A stretch of DNA of 64,000 nt from Flagellimonas hadalis. GTDB lineage: Bacteria; Bacteroidota; Bacteroidia; Flavobacteriales; Flavobacteriaceae. The number at the start of each line of letters is the position of its first letter. The stretch's first letter is position 1. Made by a program: the position numbers and the translations under genes. Location: assembly GCF_007785775.2 (NCBI RefSeq), contig NZ_VNIK02000005.1, forward strand, positions 62,001-126,000, given 5' to 3'. The notes under the pieces are model-generated. The model saw nothing but the letters and a program-made list of their open reading frames with translations. It was not told the origin of the DNA and did not search any database. Shown here piece after piece: positions 45,428 through 54,608 of the stretch.

Positions 45428-46675
45428 TTAAGGTTGGCCCACTAATTTAACAATAACTTCATAGTATCTTTTATTAATACTTTCATAGGTACATTTTTCA
45501 ATTAGGTATTTATATCCCTTTGTCCCATACTCATTAAGCTTTGCTTCTTCAAGTCCCATGAAATATTCTATTTTCTTTTCTAATTGTTTTTTGTTATTCG
45601 GTTCTATGACATACCCTGCGCCGGAATATGTAACAGGGTTCTCCAAAGAGTCCAATGCTTGTATGATAGGCTTTTTTGCGTTGAAATAATCGAAGGTTTT
45701 AAGCTGTGATGTTCCATATTGGTATACTTTTGAGGCCTTACCTCCTTTCCCCATAAAAAGGAGATCCATTTTTTTTAGGAATTGGGAGACATATCCTTTC
45801 GGGATTTTATCAATAAAAATGACATTTGGATAGGCTTCCGCCAGTTTCAGAAGTCTTTCTTTTTCGGGCCCTCCACCCAAAATATATAGCTTTAGGCATT
45901 GATTGCCATAGTTGCCGACCACGTTGATTATAGTGTCTAATGGATTGGCAACGACCAAAGTCCCTGCATAGCCAATTTTGAAATCTTCTTTCTTAAAGTC
46001 GATTTCAATTATGTCCTTGAGATTTAGGTGAGGATTGTCTTCACTCAGAGAGTAACCGTTTGTAATCCATTCATATTTGAAATCGGAATGCCCCAGTACT
46101 TCTTGGATGTACAGGTCAGCTCTTGGAATGACGGATATAATTAAATCACAGTTGGAGTACGCCCACTTTTCCAATAAACCAATGAACCTGATAAGGACGT
46201 TATCCTTTTTATATCCTCCAAACTCAATTGCCGATAAAGGCCACAAATCCCTAATTTCAAAAACCAATTTGGCCTTAGGGTATATCAATTTAAAAAAAAC
46301 AAGGTTGATTACAGGTAGTATTGGAAGCGAAGACAAAACAATCACATCTGGCTTAGGAGCCTTTTTTTTGGAGAGAATGGGCAAAACAAAAAGGTTTAGC
46401 ATAAAAAAAAACCAATTCATGATTCTTCCTGCACCTCCTGACTGTTTATACTTGTTTGTTTTTAATATTATTGTGGGAACACCTTTGTCCACATACTTAT
46501 ATAGCCCTAAAAATTTGTTATGTCTTTTTGGTGCATGTGAAAAGGACCCTGTAATCAATAACGGTCTGAAACTGGTCTCGTCGTTTAGATATTTCCCTAT
46601 ATAATAATGTCTATATCCTTCACCCCCAATTTCGGGAGTAGTTATGTATTGGTTTATGAACCAAACACTCTTCAT
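45428..46675 (-). CDS. GT4-type glycosyltransferase
   Basis: 415 aa from the ATG at 46675, which overlaps the stop of the oxidase gene (TGATG) and implies coupling; an ATG nine codons earlier would overlap it further. Two Rossmann halves: an acceptor domain with a hydrophobic patch (about 85-110) and a donor domain with FKIGYAGTLVVANPLDT near 265 and EKERLL/KKPIIQALD segments. WbuB-like members transfer N-acetylated amino sugars, which suits the amino-sugar module upstream. Specificity is an inference. Confidence 0.85.
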   Translation of the reverse strand: MKSVWFINQYITTPEIGGEGYRHYYIGKYLNDETSFRPLLITGSFSHAPKRHNKFLGLYKYVDKGVPTIILKTNKYKQSGGAGRIMNWFFFMLNLFVLPILSKKKAPKPDVIVLSSLPILPVINLVFFKLIYPKAKLVFEIRDLWPLSAIEFGGYKKDNVLIRFIGLLEKWAYSNCDLIISVIPRADLYIQEVLGHSDFKYEWITNGYSLSEDNPHLNLKDIIEIDFKKEDFKIGYAGTLVVANPLDTIINVVGNYGNQCLKLYILGGGPEKERLLKLAEAYPNVIFIDKIPKGYVSQFLKKMDLLFMGKGGKASKVYQYGTSQLKTFDYFNAKKPIIQALDSLENPVTYSGAGYVIEPNNKKQLEKKIEYFMGLEEAKLNEYGTKGYKYLIEKCTYESINKRYYEVIVKLVGQP

Positions 46676-47868
46676 CAAATCCGGCTGATTAACTTGTTGC
46701 ATATTGTCTTTCCAATTTGTAATGATGATGTTGCTGCTGGCGATGGCGCATTAACAACATGAACAGCATTAGCTGAGTATTGAATGAGAAAGTCGTCGGC
46801 AAGTTTACCATTCTCATAACAGATTTGTGCCCTAATGCCAGAATTCCCAACTTTTAAATCTTCTTCCCTGATCTCTGGGACAAGTTTCTGTAAGGATTTA
46901 ACAAACGCTTTTTTGGAAAACGACCTATGCATCTCATAGATTCCTACTTTCCAATATCTTAAGGCCATCCTTAAAAACCCTTTGAAAAAAACACTTTCAA
47001 TCAATTCCTTAAAATTGATTTCAAATTTATGGTACCCTTCACGTCCGAGTGCCAGTACAGCATTGGGTCCTGCATCTATCTCTCCATTGATTCTGCGGGT
47101 AAAATGAACGCCAAGAAATGGAAACTTTGGGTCTGGTACTGGATAAACCAAGTTCTTGATTAAATACCTTTTGTTCTCTTTTATAAGAAAGTATTCTCCT
47201 TTGAAAGGAATAATCTTTGCTTTTAGTTTAACCCCATTCATTTTTGCTATTTTATCTGAATAAAGCCCCGCACAATTGACCATATACTTGCTTACTATTT
47301 TGTTGTTCCCAAAGCTAAGTATGAGCTTTTCCTTTCCTGAAATCTCTTTAAGTGCGTTGCCAAAGAAAAAATGAGCTCCCATTTCTTCAAGGTTCTCCTT
47401 TAACTTTTTAGCAACTTGACTATAGTCCACAATGCCTGCTTGAGGCACCAAAATGCCCTTTGTTCCCCTTACATAGGGTTCAATGGCCATAATTTCCTCG
47501 GAATTTAGTGTTTTAAGACCCTTAAGGCCATTTTCCACCCCTCTTTCATATATAGTGTCCAAAGCCTTTTCTTCATTGGCATCGGTAGCTACGATCAGTT
47601 TTCCGCATATTTCAAAATGTATCTCCTGTTCCTTACAAAACTGAACAAGTAAATCATATCCTTGTTTACAGTTCCTTGCTTTTGCACTTCCAGGTTTGTA
47701 GTATATCCCCGAGTGGATTACCCCGCTATTCCTTCCTGTTTGGTGCTTTGCAATGTCTTTTTCCTTTTCAATAAAAGCCAGTTGAAGTCCGGGCCGCTCT
47801 TTTTTTAGATGATACCCAACAGAAAGTCCTACAATTCCACAGCCAATGATGGTAACATCATACTCCAT
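46675..47868 (-). CDS. lhgO: L-2-hydroxyglutarate oxidase (LhgO)
   Basis: 397 aa, FAD-dependent. The dinucleotide motif GCGIVG (9-14) is followed by the conserved EKEKDIAKHQTGRNSGVIHSGIYY segment and later HFTRRINGEIDAGPNAVLA, the LhgO/DAO signature. It oxidises L-2-hydroxyglutarate to 2-oxoglutarate and passes electrons to the respiratory chain. Finding it inside a sugar-modification operon is unusual: its start overlaps the aminotransferase stop by one base and its stop overlaps the glycosyltransferase start. It may recycle the 2-hydroxyglutarate made by the WbpB-type dehydrogenase, which uses 2-oxoglutarate to reoxidise its NADH. That link is inference. Confidence 0.88.
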   Translation of the reverse strand: MEYDVTIIGCGIVGLSVGYHLKKERPGLQLAFIEKEKDIAKHQTGRNSGVIHSGIYYKPGSAKARNCKQGYDLLVQFCKEQEIHFEICGKLIVATDANEEKALDTIYERGVENGLKGLKTLNSEEIMAIEPYVRGTKGILVPQAGIVDYSQVAKKLKENLEEMGAHFFFGNALKEISGKEKLILSFGNNKIVSKYMVNCAGLYSDKIAKMNGVKLKAKIIPFKGEYFLIKENKRYLIKNLVYPVPDPKFPFLGVHFTRRINGEIDAGPNAVLALGREGYHKFEINFKELIESVFFKGFLRMALRYWKVGIYEMHRSFSKKAFVKSLQKLVPEIREEDLKVGNSGIRAQICYENGKLADDFLIQYSANAVHVVNAPSPAATSSLQIGKTICNKLISRI

Positions 47869-48965
47869 TATTTGAAATAAGATTTGATGGTCTCAACCAC
47901 TTTCTGCGCATCATTCTTGGTTAAGTGCTCTCCCATTGGTAAACTTAAAAGTTCAATATCATTTTTATAAGCAGAGTAAGTTTCGCAGTTTTGTTGCAAG
48001 TAATTATAGGCTTCAAGTTTTGGAAGTGCAATGGGGTAATGTATTCCCGTTTGGATTCCTTGGTCTTTTAGGTATTTGGCCAACTGATCCCTCTCCTTGG
48101 ATCTTATTACAAAAACATGATATACTTGTCTTGCCCATTTTTCTCTCTTGGGCAAAACAATTTGCTGTATTTCAGATAGTTCACGAAGATAGAAATCAGC
48201 AATCTCTATTCTTCTATTGGTCCATCTCTCCAAATGCCTCAATTTTACATTGAGCACTGCGGCCTGCAAATTATCAAGTCTACTGTTTCTGCCTTCAAAA
48301 AGGTGATTATATTTTTCAATTCTTCCGTGATTGGCTATCATTCTAGCTTTATTGGCTAGTTCCTCGTTGTTTGTAACCACTGCCCCTGCATCTCCATATG
48401 CCCCCATGTTCTTGCCTGGGTAAAAGCTAAAAGCCCCTATATTGCCAATTGCGCCAACCTTAACATTTTTGTATTCCGCCCCATGTGCCTGGGCACAATC
48501 TTCAATGATAAACAGGCCGTGGTCTTGGGCAATCTTCTTTAATCCGTCCATATCGCATGGGTGGCCGTAAAGGTGCACCGCTATTATCGCCTTTGTTTTT
48601 TGGGTCAACACACTCTTCAAACTCATTAAATCTATAGTGTAATTATTGGGGTCGCAATCACAGAAAACCACTTTATGGCCAGACCTTGTTACAGCTTCTG
48701 AACTAGCCACAAAACTGTTTGCTGGCACAATGATTTCTGAATTACTTGGAAGATTCAAGGCTTCAATGGCAATCTCAAGAGCATCCGTCCCATTGGCGAC
48801 TCCAATACAATAACTGGAATCCTGATAGACCGCAAAGTCTTTCTCAAGTTGTTTTATTTGATCTCCTCCGATAAAAGCTGCTTTTTCAACAACATCCTTT
48901 ATGGCGGCATCCACCTCATCTTTGATTTGGGAATATTGACTTTGAAGATCTAGAAACTTTATCAT
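47868..48965 (-). CDS. DegT/DnrJ/EryC1/StrS sugar aminotransferase
   Basis: 365 aa, PLP-dependent. The PLP lysine is Lys185 in SFYPGKNMGAYGDAG; the ED-AQAHGA segment near 155-162 holds the aldimine environment and NGTDALEIA the phosphate. It aminates a keto-sugar nucleotide using glutamate. It sits between an acetyltransferase (2-base gap) and the L-2-hydroxyglutarate oxidase (1-base overlap), so it belongs to an oxidation-amination-acetylation module with the Gfo/Idh/MocA enzyme upstream. Confidence 0.92.
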   Translation of the reverse strand: MIKFLDLQSQYSQIKDEVDAAIKDVVEKAAFIGGDQIKQLEKDFAVYQDSSYCIGVANGTDALEIAIEALNLPSNSEIIVPANSFVASSEAVTRSGHKVVFCDCDPNNYTIDLMSLKSVLTQKTKAIIAVHLYGHPCDMDGLKKIAQDHGLFIIEDCAQAHGAEYKNVKVGAIGNIGAFSFYPGKNMGAYGDAGAVVTNNEELANKARMIANHGRIEKYNHLFEGRNSRLDNLQAAVLNVKLRHLERWTNRRIEIADFYLRELSEIQQIVLPKREKWARQVYHVFVIRSKERDQLAKYLKDQGIQTGIHYPIALPKLEAYNYLQQNCETYSAYKNDIELLSLPMGEHLTKNDAQKVVETIKSYFK

Positions 48966-48967
48966 GG

Positions 48968-49426
48968 CTATTTAATTTTTACTGCAGGATTTCCGACATA
49001 AGTTCCACTTTCTATTATATCCTTTGTCACAACTGATCCCGCTCCAATAACTACATTATTACAAATTTCTACGGGCAAGATTGTGGAATTGGAACCAATA
49101 GAGACTTTATTGCCTATTTTGGTTGTTCTCCATTTGCTTTGATCACCATTTGCCGGACCACCATCACTAAACAAATCATTAATGAACATCACCCCATGGC
49201 CAATAAAACAATCTTTGCCAATGTCGACCAACTCACAAATAAAAGTGTGTGATTGGATTTTTGTGCGGTCTCCTATATTGACTCTTTTCTGAATCTCAAC
49301 AAAAGGACCAACAAAACAGTCGTTTCCTATAAAACATCCATATAGGTTTACAGGCTCTACTATTTTTACGTTTTCTCCGAAATTGACATCTTTGATTCCG
49401 GAACTATATACATTATATGGCTTCAA
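48968..49426 (-). CDS. WbpD-like left-handed beta-helix N-acetyltransferase
   Basis: 152 aa of hexapeptide repeats (VNLYGCFIGNDCFVGPFVEIQ, IGNKVSIGSNSTILP, VVIGAGSVVTKDI). The catalytic His is likely in QSHTFI near 63 as in related sugar acetyltransferases. It would acetylate the amino sugar made by the adjacent aminotransferase. It overlaps the Gfo/Idh/MocA gene by 14 bases and is 2 bases from the aminotransferase gene. Confidence 0.88.
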   Translation of the reverse strand: MKPYNVYSSGIKDVNFGENVKIVEPVNLYGCFIGNDCFVGPFVEIQKRVNIGDRTKIQSHTFICELVDIGKDCFIGHGVMFINDLFSDGGPANGDQSKWRTTKIGNKVSIGSNSTILPVEICNNVVIGAGSVVTKDIIESGTYVGNPAVKIK

Positions 49427-50435
49427 AGCGTCCTTTCATTTTATTATAAATTTTATCTATGATCTCAACTGTTTTAAGTCCTTCAAAACCATTTGCGGAA
49501 ATAACCCCGTCGTTGGTAAGCACCTCTACCACATTTTCGTAGACCCTGTCATGGTTGGACATGGATCCTTGATATTGTCCATAGTTGTTTGCCGTGTTCC
49601 CTTCCGGCAGGTCGCCAATTACCTCTCCATCAATATTCTGATACTCCAACTCATTTAAATACTGCCCCCCTATCTTAACAGTCCCTTTTTCACCAAAAAT
49701 GGTGAGCGAGCCCTCCATGTTTTTCCCAAAGCTATTAACGGTATAATTAATCGTTCCAATGGCCCCGTTATAAAATTTCAATGCGATAACACCATTGTCG
49801 TCAAACTCGGCAATATCTTGGTGATTGAAGTTTCCACCAAAAGCTTCTACGTTCTTCACATCGCCAATCATCCAATATAATAAATCTATAAAATGACTGA
49901 ACTGAGTATAGAGTGTGCCTCCGTCCAAATCCAAGCTGCCTTTCCATGAATTATGGTAATAATCTTCATTTCTGTTCCAAAAACAGCTCAACTGGACAGA
50001 AAATATTCTTCCCAATTTTCCTGAGTCGATCAATCTTTTTACTGCTTCAACAGGTGGGTTGAATCGGTTTTGCTTTACAATCATCAATCGTTTATTCGCG
50101 CTTTCCGCAGTTTTGATCATCTCACCACAGTCATATACGCTTGTAGCCATTGGTTTTTCACAAAGTACGTGTATTCCGCTCTTTAAAACCTTAATGGAAT
50201 GCGCCGCATGTAATCCGTTCGGTGAACATATTGCTACCAGATCTATATCTTTTTCATTTGCGAGCATATCCTCGATGGATGGGTAGGCGGAGGCACCATA
50301 CTCTTTTGCAAGCGTATCCGCTCTGCCAAAATCAACATCGCAAACAGCTTTAAGGATTCCATTATTTGCAATGTGCTTGGCATGTCTGTTTCCAATCCGG
50401 CCACACCCTACTATGGCAAATTTTAGTGGTTTCAT
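49413..50435 (-). CDS. Gfo/Idh/MocA-type sugar-nucleotide dehydrogenase
   Basis: 340 aa from the ATG at 50435 (MKPLKFAIVGCGRIG); a further ATG 7 codons upstream is less likely. The NAD fold has VGCGRIGNRH and the catalytic CEKP (92-95, with Lys94). It oxidises a sugar C3 or similar position before amination by the neighbour. Members of the WbpB/WlbA branch use 2-oxoglutarate to reoxidise bound NADH; whether this one does is not provable here. It leads the four-gene unit with acetyltransferase, aminotransferase and LhgO. Confidence 0.85.
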   Translation of the reverse strand: MKPLKFAIVGCGRIGNRHAKHIANNGILKAVCDVDFGRADTLAKEYGASAYPSIEDMLANEKDIDLVAICSPNGLHAAHSIKVLKSGIHVLCEKPMATSVYDCGEMIKTAESANKRLMIVKQNRFNPPVEAVKRLIDSGKLGRIFSVQLSCFWNRNEDYYHNSWKGSLDLDGGTLYTQFSHFIDLLYWMIGDVKNVEAFGGNFNHQDIAEFDDNGVIALKFYNGAIGTINYTVNSFGKNMEGSLTIFGEKGTVKIGGQYLNELEYQNIDGEVIGDLPEGNTANNYGQYQGSMSNHDRVYENVVEVLTNDGVISANGFEGLKTVEIIDKIYNKMKGRFEAI

Positions 50436-50519
50436 AATTTGATTTAAGTTAGGCAAAGGTACTTTTATTTATAAAAATAAACTTACAATGTGTAAATCAC
50501 ATATTACTTTCAAAAATAA

Positions 50520-50796
50520 ACTGTTACGCCACCTTTAAGAAGGCCTATAAGGGGTCAGACCTAAAAACCATTAGTCTTAAGAGAATTAGGATGTTTATGT
50601 CTGCCAAAACCCCCGTATTGGTATCTGGAGATGCTAAAATACCGGATTGGTTGCTAAAAACAGGAGCAAACATCAGTGCTAAGGACAAAAAAAAGCTTCT
50701 TTGACCGTTATGGACTATGTAAAGCAACAAAATGCCCTTTGGTTGGAAAAATGGCTAAGAGAAAATGGGGCGAAGTTGGCAAGCGAACTTGAATAA
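50520..50796 (+). pseudogene. frameshifted ankyrin-repeat remnant
   Basis: The plus-strand frame contains an ankyrin-like segment (WLLKTGANISAKDKK) that meets a stop right after a run of eight A at about 50686-50694. Adding one A restores the frame and continues SLTVMDYVKQQNALW and WLRENGAKLASELE up to a TAA at 50794-50796, a good ankyrin-repeat end. Further upstream bases keep an open frame without a start. It is a piece of a larger gene left between the dehydrogenase gene (start at 50435) and the CapK-like gene, which together with it fill this 371-base gap. Confidence 0.6.
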
Positions 50797-50806
50797 TCCA
50801 ATACGC

Positions 50807-52192
50807 CTAAGGAACTTTTGATATCACCGCCCTGAACTTGCCATTTTTGTTTCTAGGGATTTCCATTAATTGATTGAACTGTACCGATACCTCACCCACC
50901 TGACTGCGGAGTCTTTTTTTCATCTCCTCTTCTTCTTGTTTTGAAAAGCCGTTCTCCACTACAATGTTTATGGTGTAATCCTCCATGGTATTTTGTACCA
51001 ACTGGGCCACCACAAGGTTGGGAATATCAACAAATAGGCCATGAAAGCGCACCATTTTTCGGCCATCCTTAGCTGTTACAACATCTTCTGTTCTACCTTC
51101 TATTTCATCAATTTTGGGCATATGGAGACCAGAGGCAGTCTCTTGGTTCTTTGATAACTTTACCCTGTCTCCAATCCTGTAGCGGATTAGAGGTTGGTCA
51201 AAATTTAATAATCCGGTTGAAATGACTTCTCCTGCTTCCCCATGGGCAACATCCTTTCCTTCATCATCTACCACTTCCATAATCCCCGTGTCTGGGCTAA
51301 AAAGCAATTCACCATGGCTGTTCTCAGATATCAACCCGCAAGACTCCACTCCGCTATAAGCATCGTATACTTTACAGTTGTAAACTCTTTCCATTGTTGA
51401 CCGCATTTCCTGAGTCAGTTTTTCACTTGATGTCAAAACCGCTTTGAGTTTCGGTGCTTGAAGTCCTTTTTTTTCGATAAACTCGGCCAATAGGTAGTTG
51501 CTCATGGCATACCCCACCATGTAGTCCAATTGGTTGTCCTTGATTCCTTTCAAATAATTGGACGCAGTTTCTGGTGATAGGTGGTATGCCGAAAAATACA
51601 CTTGTTTTTCCGCATAATTTTTACGGAAATACGGGGGTTTTGCATTTGCTTCTGGGAGAATTCTTCTTCCGCCTATCATCCCTCTCCTCATTTTATAATC
51701 TACTCCCGCCCAATTCCTTACACGGGCCTCATAAGCTGCACTCCATATTTGTTGGGCCTCTTTGGTAAAAAACGCTTTGATAGGTGTTCCAGTACTTCCA
51801 CTGCTGGACAAAAAAGCTCCTTTTTTGCGCTTTGTGGAGAGCAATGTAGTAGTACCGTATTTCCTTAGTTCATCCTTTTCAAGGAACGGCAGTTTTTTTA
51901 AATCCTCTATTTCGAACTTTTCAAAGTCCTTGTGACCAAACCCATGCTCTGAATAATGTTTGTTGTAAAAAGGAACTGTATCGAAAGCATGAATCAAGAG
52001 CTTTCTTAATTCTTTGGTCTGGTACTCCCTCCATTGTTCTTGGGTATATTTTTCCCTTTTTTTAAACTCACTTACATGCCCTTTAAACTCTCCCCCCAGC
52101 CTTCTTCTTTTCCAATAAAGCCCATAAGCGGAAATGAGAAGGTTTTGAATAATTACTGGGGAATTTTTGTATGTGTTTAATATCTGCTTCAT
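50807..52192 (-). CDS. CapK/PaaK-like adenylate-forming ligase
   Basis: 461 aa from the ATG at 52192 (MKQILNTYKNSP). The AMP-binding core has SSGSTGTPIKAFFTK (near 127), YDAYSGVESCGL (near 280) and the C-terminal segment with IDEIEGRTEDVV. Members of this family in capsule loci (CapK) are thought to activate an acid and attach it to a polysaccharide or carrier. It is the first gene downstream of the glycosyltransferase-polymerase block. Substrate unknown. Confidence 0.85.
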   Translation of the reverse strand: MKQILNTYKNSPVIIQNLLISAYGLYWKRRRLGGEFKGHVSEFKKREKYTQEQWREYQTKELRKLLIHAFDTVPFYNKHYSEHGFGHKDFEKFEIEDLKKLPFLEKDELRKYGTTTLLSTKRKKGAFLSSSGSTGTPIKAFFTKEAQQIWSAAYEARVRNWAGVDYKMRRGMIGGRRILPEANAKPPYFRKNYAEKQVYFSAYHLSPETASNYLKGIKDNQLDYMVGYAMSNYLLAEFIEKKGLQAPKLKAVLTSSEKLTQEMRSTMERVYNCKVYDAYSGVESCGLISENSHGELLFSPDTGIMEVVDDEGKDVAHGEAGEVISTGLLNFDQPLIRYRIGDRVKLSKNQETASGLHMPKIDEIEGRTEDVVTAKDGRKMVRFHGLFVDIPNLVVAQLVQNTMEDYTINIVVENGFSKQEEEEMKKRLRSQVGEVSVQFNQLMEIPRNKNGKFRAVISKVP

Positions 52193-52300
52193 ATAGCGCG
52201 CTCTAAACAAAAAGGGACTGTGTTTTTTTACGATTATATTTTTGAAGCATTACCTTAAACTTCTAATCGACATCAATAAAAATCGAATTTGTTGTCCTGA

Positions 52301-53416
52301 CTATTCTTTCATGAGTTTTAAGTACATATTGGATAGTTTATAGGCTTCTTTATCCCAACTATATATTTGTTCAACAGCAAGCTTTCCGTTCTTGCCCATA
52401 TTTTCAGCTTCATCTGGATTTTCAATGATGTAACGTATTGCTTTCGCAATTTCATCAGGGTTTTTGGGATCAACACAAAGACCACAGTTGTTTCCCTCAA
52501 CAATTTCCTTAAACAATGGGAAATTGGATGCTATGATTGGGATGGACGCTGCCATATATTCAAACATTTTAACCGGGTAACTATGAATAAAATTCGAATG
52601 AGGTAAAAGGGTAACCAATCCAGCAACCGATTTGCTCAATTCCTCCGCGACTTTTTCCCTATCTACATACCCATGATATTTTACTTTATTCCACCCTGAT
52701 AGTTGTTCCACTCCTTCTTTCAGACCCGGATCAGAGAAGCGACCACAAATACTCAACTCAACATCTATGTTCTCCACCGCACGAACCATTTCATAAACCC
52801 CTCGCTCCAATATCAAGTCACCAACGTAGGACACCTTGTTGCTTTTTTCGGACCATTTTACTTGATCGGATTCAAATTCGGATAGAACTGGGAAATTGCA
52901 TAGTGTGTTAAGATTCTTGTTGACTCCTTCAAATCTTTTGTTTATAAATGGGGTCGACGTAAATACAGCACTGAATTTGCTTACTGCATATTTTTCAACA
53001 CGTTCAAGTATGATTTCTAAAGGTTTCCGAAATAATACCGTTCCAAATTTTTTTACGAATCGCTGTCTTGGCAAATCTTCATGAACATCATAAACAACTT
53101 TCTTGCCTTTACGCATCAATTTAAGTCCAACAGGAATCAACTCTGGATCATGAAAATGAAAAATTTGAGCGTCGACCTCTAACGCTTTTTTATAAATATG
53201 CTTAGTTGTAAATAGTAATCTGGAGATTTTATTGTTCGGCTTGGGTACCCCAATTATATTTACACCAAACCTAACCTCGTTCGATTTTCCATCGGCAACT
53301 ATTAAAGAAACATCATAACCTTCGGCGGCCAATGAAACACATTCTTTATAAAATATTCTTGTGTCATATCTTGGATGAGGTGAAGTTAAATGACAGATTT
53401 TGGATTTTGGATTCAT
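52301..53416 (-). CDS. GT4-type glycosyltransferase
   Basis: 371 aa from the ATG at 53416 (MNPKSKICHLTSPHPRYDTRIF), whose ATG overlaps the stop of the polymerase gene (TAATG). The donor-binding half has KVSYVGDLILERGVYEMV near 205 and the EYMAASIPIIASNFPLFKEIVEGNNCG loop near 290. Typical capsule or O-antigen glycosyltransferase. Base composition is AT-rich, as for its neighbours. Confidence 0.88.
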   Translation of the reverse strand: MNPKSKICHLTSPHPRYDTRIFYKECVSLAAEGYDVSLIVADGKSNEVRFGVNIIGVPKPNNKISRLLFTTKHIYKKALEVDAQIFHFHDPELIPVGLKLMRKGKKVVYDVHEDLPRQRFVKKFGTVLFRKPLEIILERVEKYAVSKFSAVFTSTPFINKRFEGVNKNLNTLCNFPVLSEFESDQVKWSEKSNKVSYVGDLILERGVYEMVRAVENIDVELSICGRFSDPGLKEGVEQLSGWNKVKYHGYVDREKVAEELSKSVAGLVTLLPHSNFIHSYPVKMFEYMAASIPIIASNFPLFKEIVEGNNCGLCVDPKNPDEIAKAIRYIIENPDEAENMGKNGKLAVEQIYSWDKEAYKLSNMYLKLMKE

Positions 53417-54579
53417 TATTCTAGTTGGATGTTGTTTTTTAAAGGACAAAAATATAAAAGAGAAAAGTAAAAGATAATAAACAGAACTCCTCTCTGTAAA
53501 CTGAACACATTCTCAAAAAGACTTAAAATAATTATCATATAAAGTAAGTTTCTTAGCAACCCATTATTTTTTGATCTTAAAAAGATCAAAAAATAAAATA
53601 CTGGTAACCATAGCGCAAATATTCCATAATCAAGAAGTTCATTTAAATATTGGTTGTGTGTGCTTATAGCATTTGATTCGACACATGCATTCAAACTTTT
53701 CATAATAGTGGCTTCATCGGTTCCCAGAATTGGATTTTCAAAGAAAAGCCTCATGGAACAAGTCCAAGAATTTATTCTATTGGAAAAACTAAAGGCAATA
53801 GTGTCAAAAAGCTTATTCATATTTAAAAAAATGACCATAACAGTCATAAGAACGATAGAAGCACCAACTGCCCACAATTTTAGCTTAGACTTCCAAAAAT
53901 AAGGTTTAAGGGCTGAAAGCGCAATGAAAATCAGAGCCAACATCAAGGTTAACTTGCCAGCCATAAAAATCATATGTACAAAAATTATTGCAACTAAAAA
54001 TCTTGAAACTTCTTTCCTGATTTTTTTACTTGTAATACTGTTGTCAAGTAAAATCATTATTGAAAAAAGCATATAAAGCCCTTGGTAACTGTGGTGGTAG
54101 GCCCCTGGAATATTTGTATAGTTGTACTTTAAGAAATGGTCCAAGGCAAATTCAACATTTGCAACTTGATTGTAAAAATATATTAAATAGATATCGGCAT
54201 ATGCAATATAGATTAGAATCCCAAAAACGGTTGATAATAGGACTAAATCCCTGATTTTAGCAAGTTTATTTTTGGTCAAAAAAATTATTGGGGGCAACAA
54301 TATAAAAGCTAGCCTAACCTCTTTGTAAACAAACTTTAGCCTTCCCTCAACAATGAGCATTATAACGAGATCCAAAAAGAAAACACCCGCCAATAAAATG
54401 ATTAATTTGTTTTGAAAAATTTTTTGTCCATTAGTGGTTAATTCTTCCTTTGTTGACAATGTTATCAAGTTAATACAAAGTAGGACCAAACTTACGGTGC
54501 TGAATTGCAAGGGCAAGGGTAAGACAAGAATAATTGGAAACAGTAGTATGAAGAAATACTTTTGAATATTTTTGTCCAT
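53416..54579 (-). CDS. O-antigen ligase/polymerase-like membrane protein (Wzy candidate 1)
   Basis: 387 aa with about ten transmembrane helices and a larger periplasmic loop around residues 255-300 (SMRLFFENPILGTDEATIMKSL). The topology fits Wzy or WaaL-type proteins; there are few conserved residues. It is AT-rich. It is divergent from the second polymerase-like gene at 54609 with only 29 bases between starts. Confidence 0.75.
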   Translation of the reverse strand: MDKNIQKYFFILLFPIILVLPLPLQFSTVSLVLLCINLITLSTKEELTTNGQKIFQNKLIILLAGVFFLDLVIMLIVEGRLKFVYKEVRLAFILLPPIIFLTKNKLAKIRDLVLLSTVFGILIYIAYADIYLIYFYNQVANVEFALDHFLKYNYTNIPGAYHHSYQGLYMLFSIMILLDNSITSKKIRKEVSRFLVAIIFVHMIFMAGKLTLMLALIFIALSALKPYFWKSKLKLWAVGASIVLMTVMVIFLNMNKLFDTIAFSFSNRINSWTCSMRLFFENPILGTDEATIMKSLNACVESNAISTHNQYLNELLDYGIFALWLPVFYFLIFLRSKNNGLLRNLLYMIIILSLFENVFSLQRGVLFIIFYFSLLYFCPLKNNIQLE

Positions 54580-54608
54580 CTTGATTTATTGACTTAATAA
54601 TAATTTAT

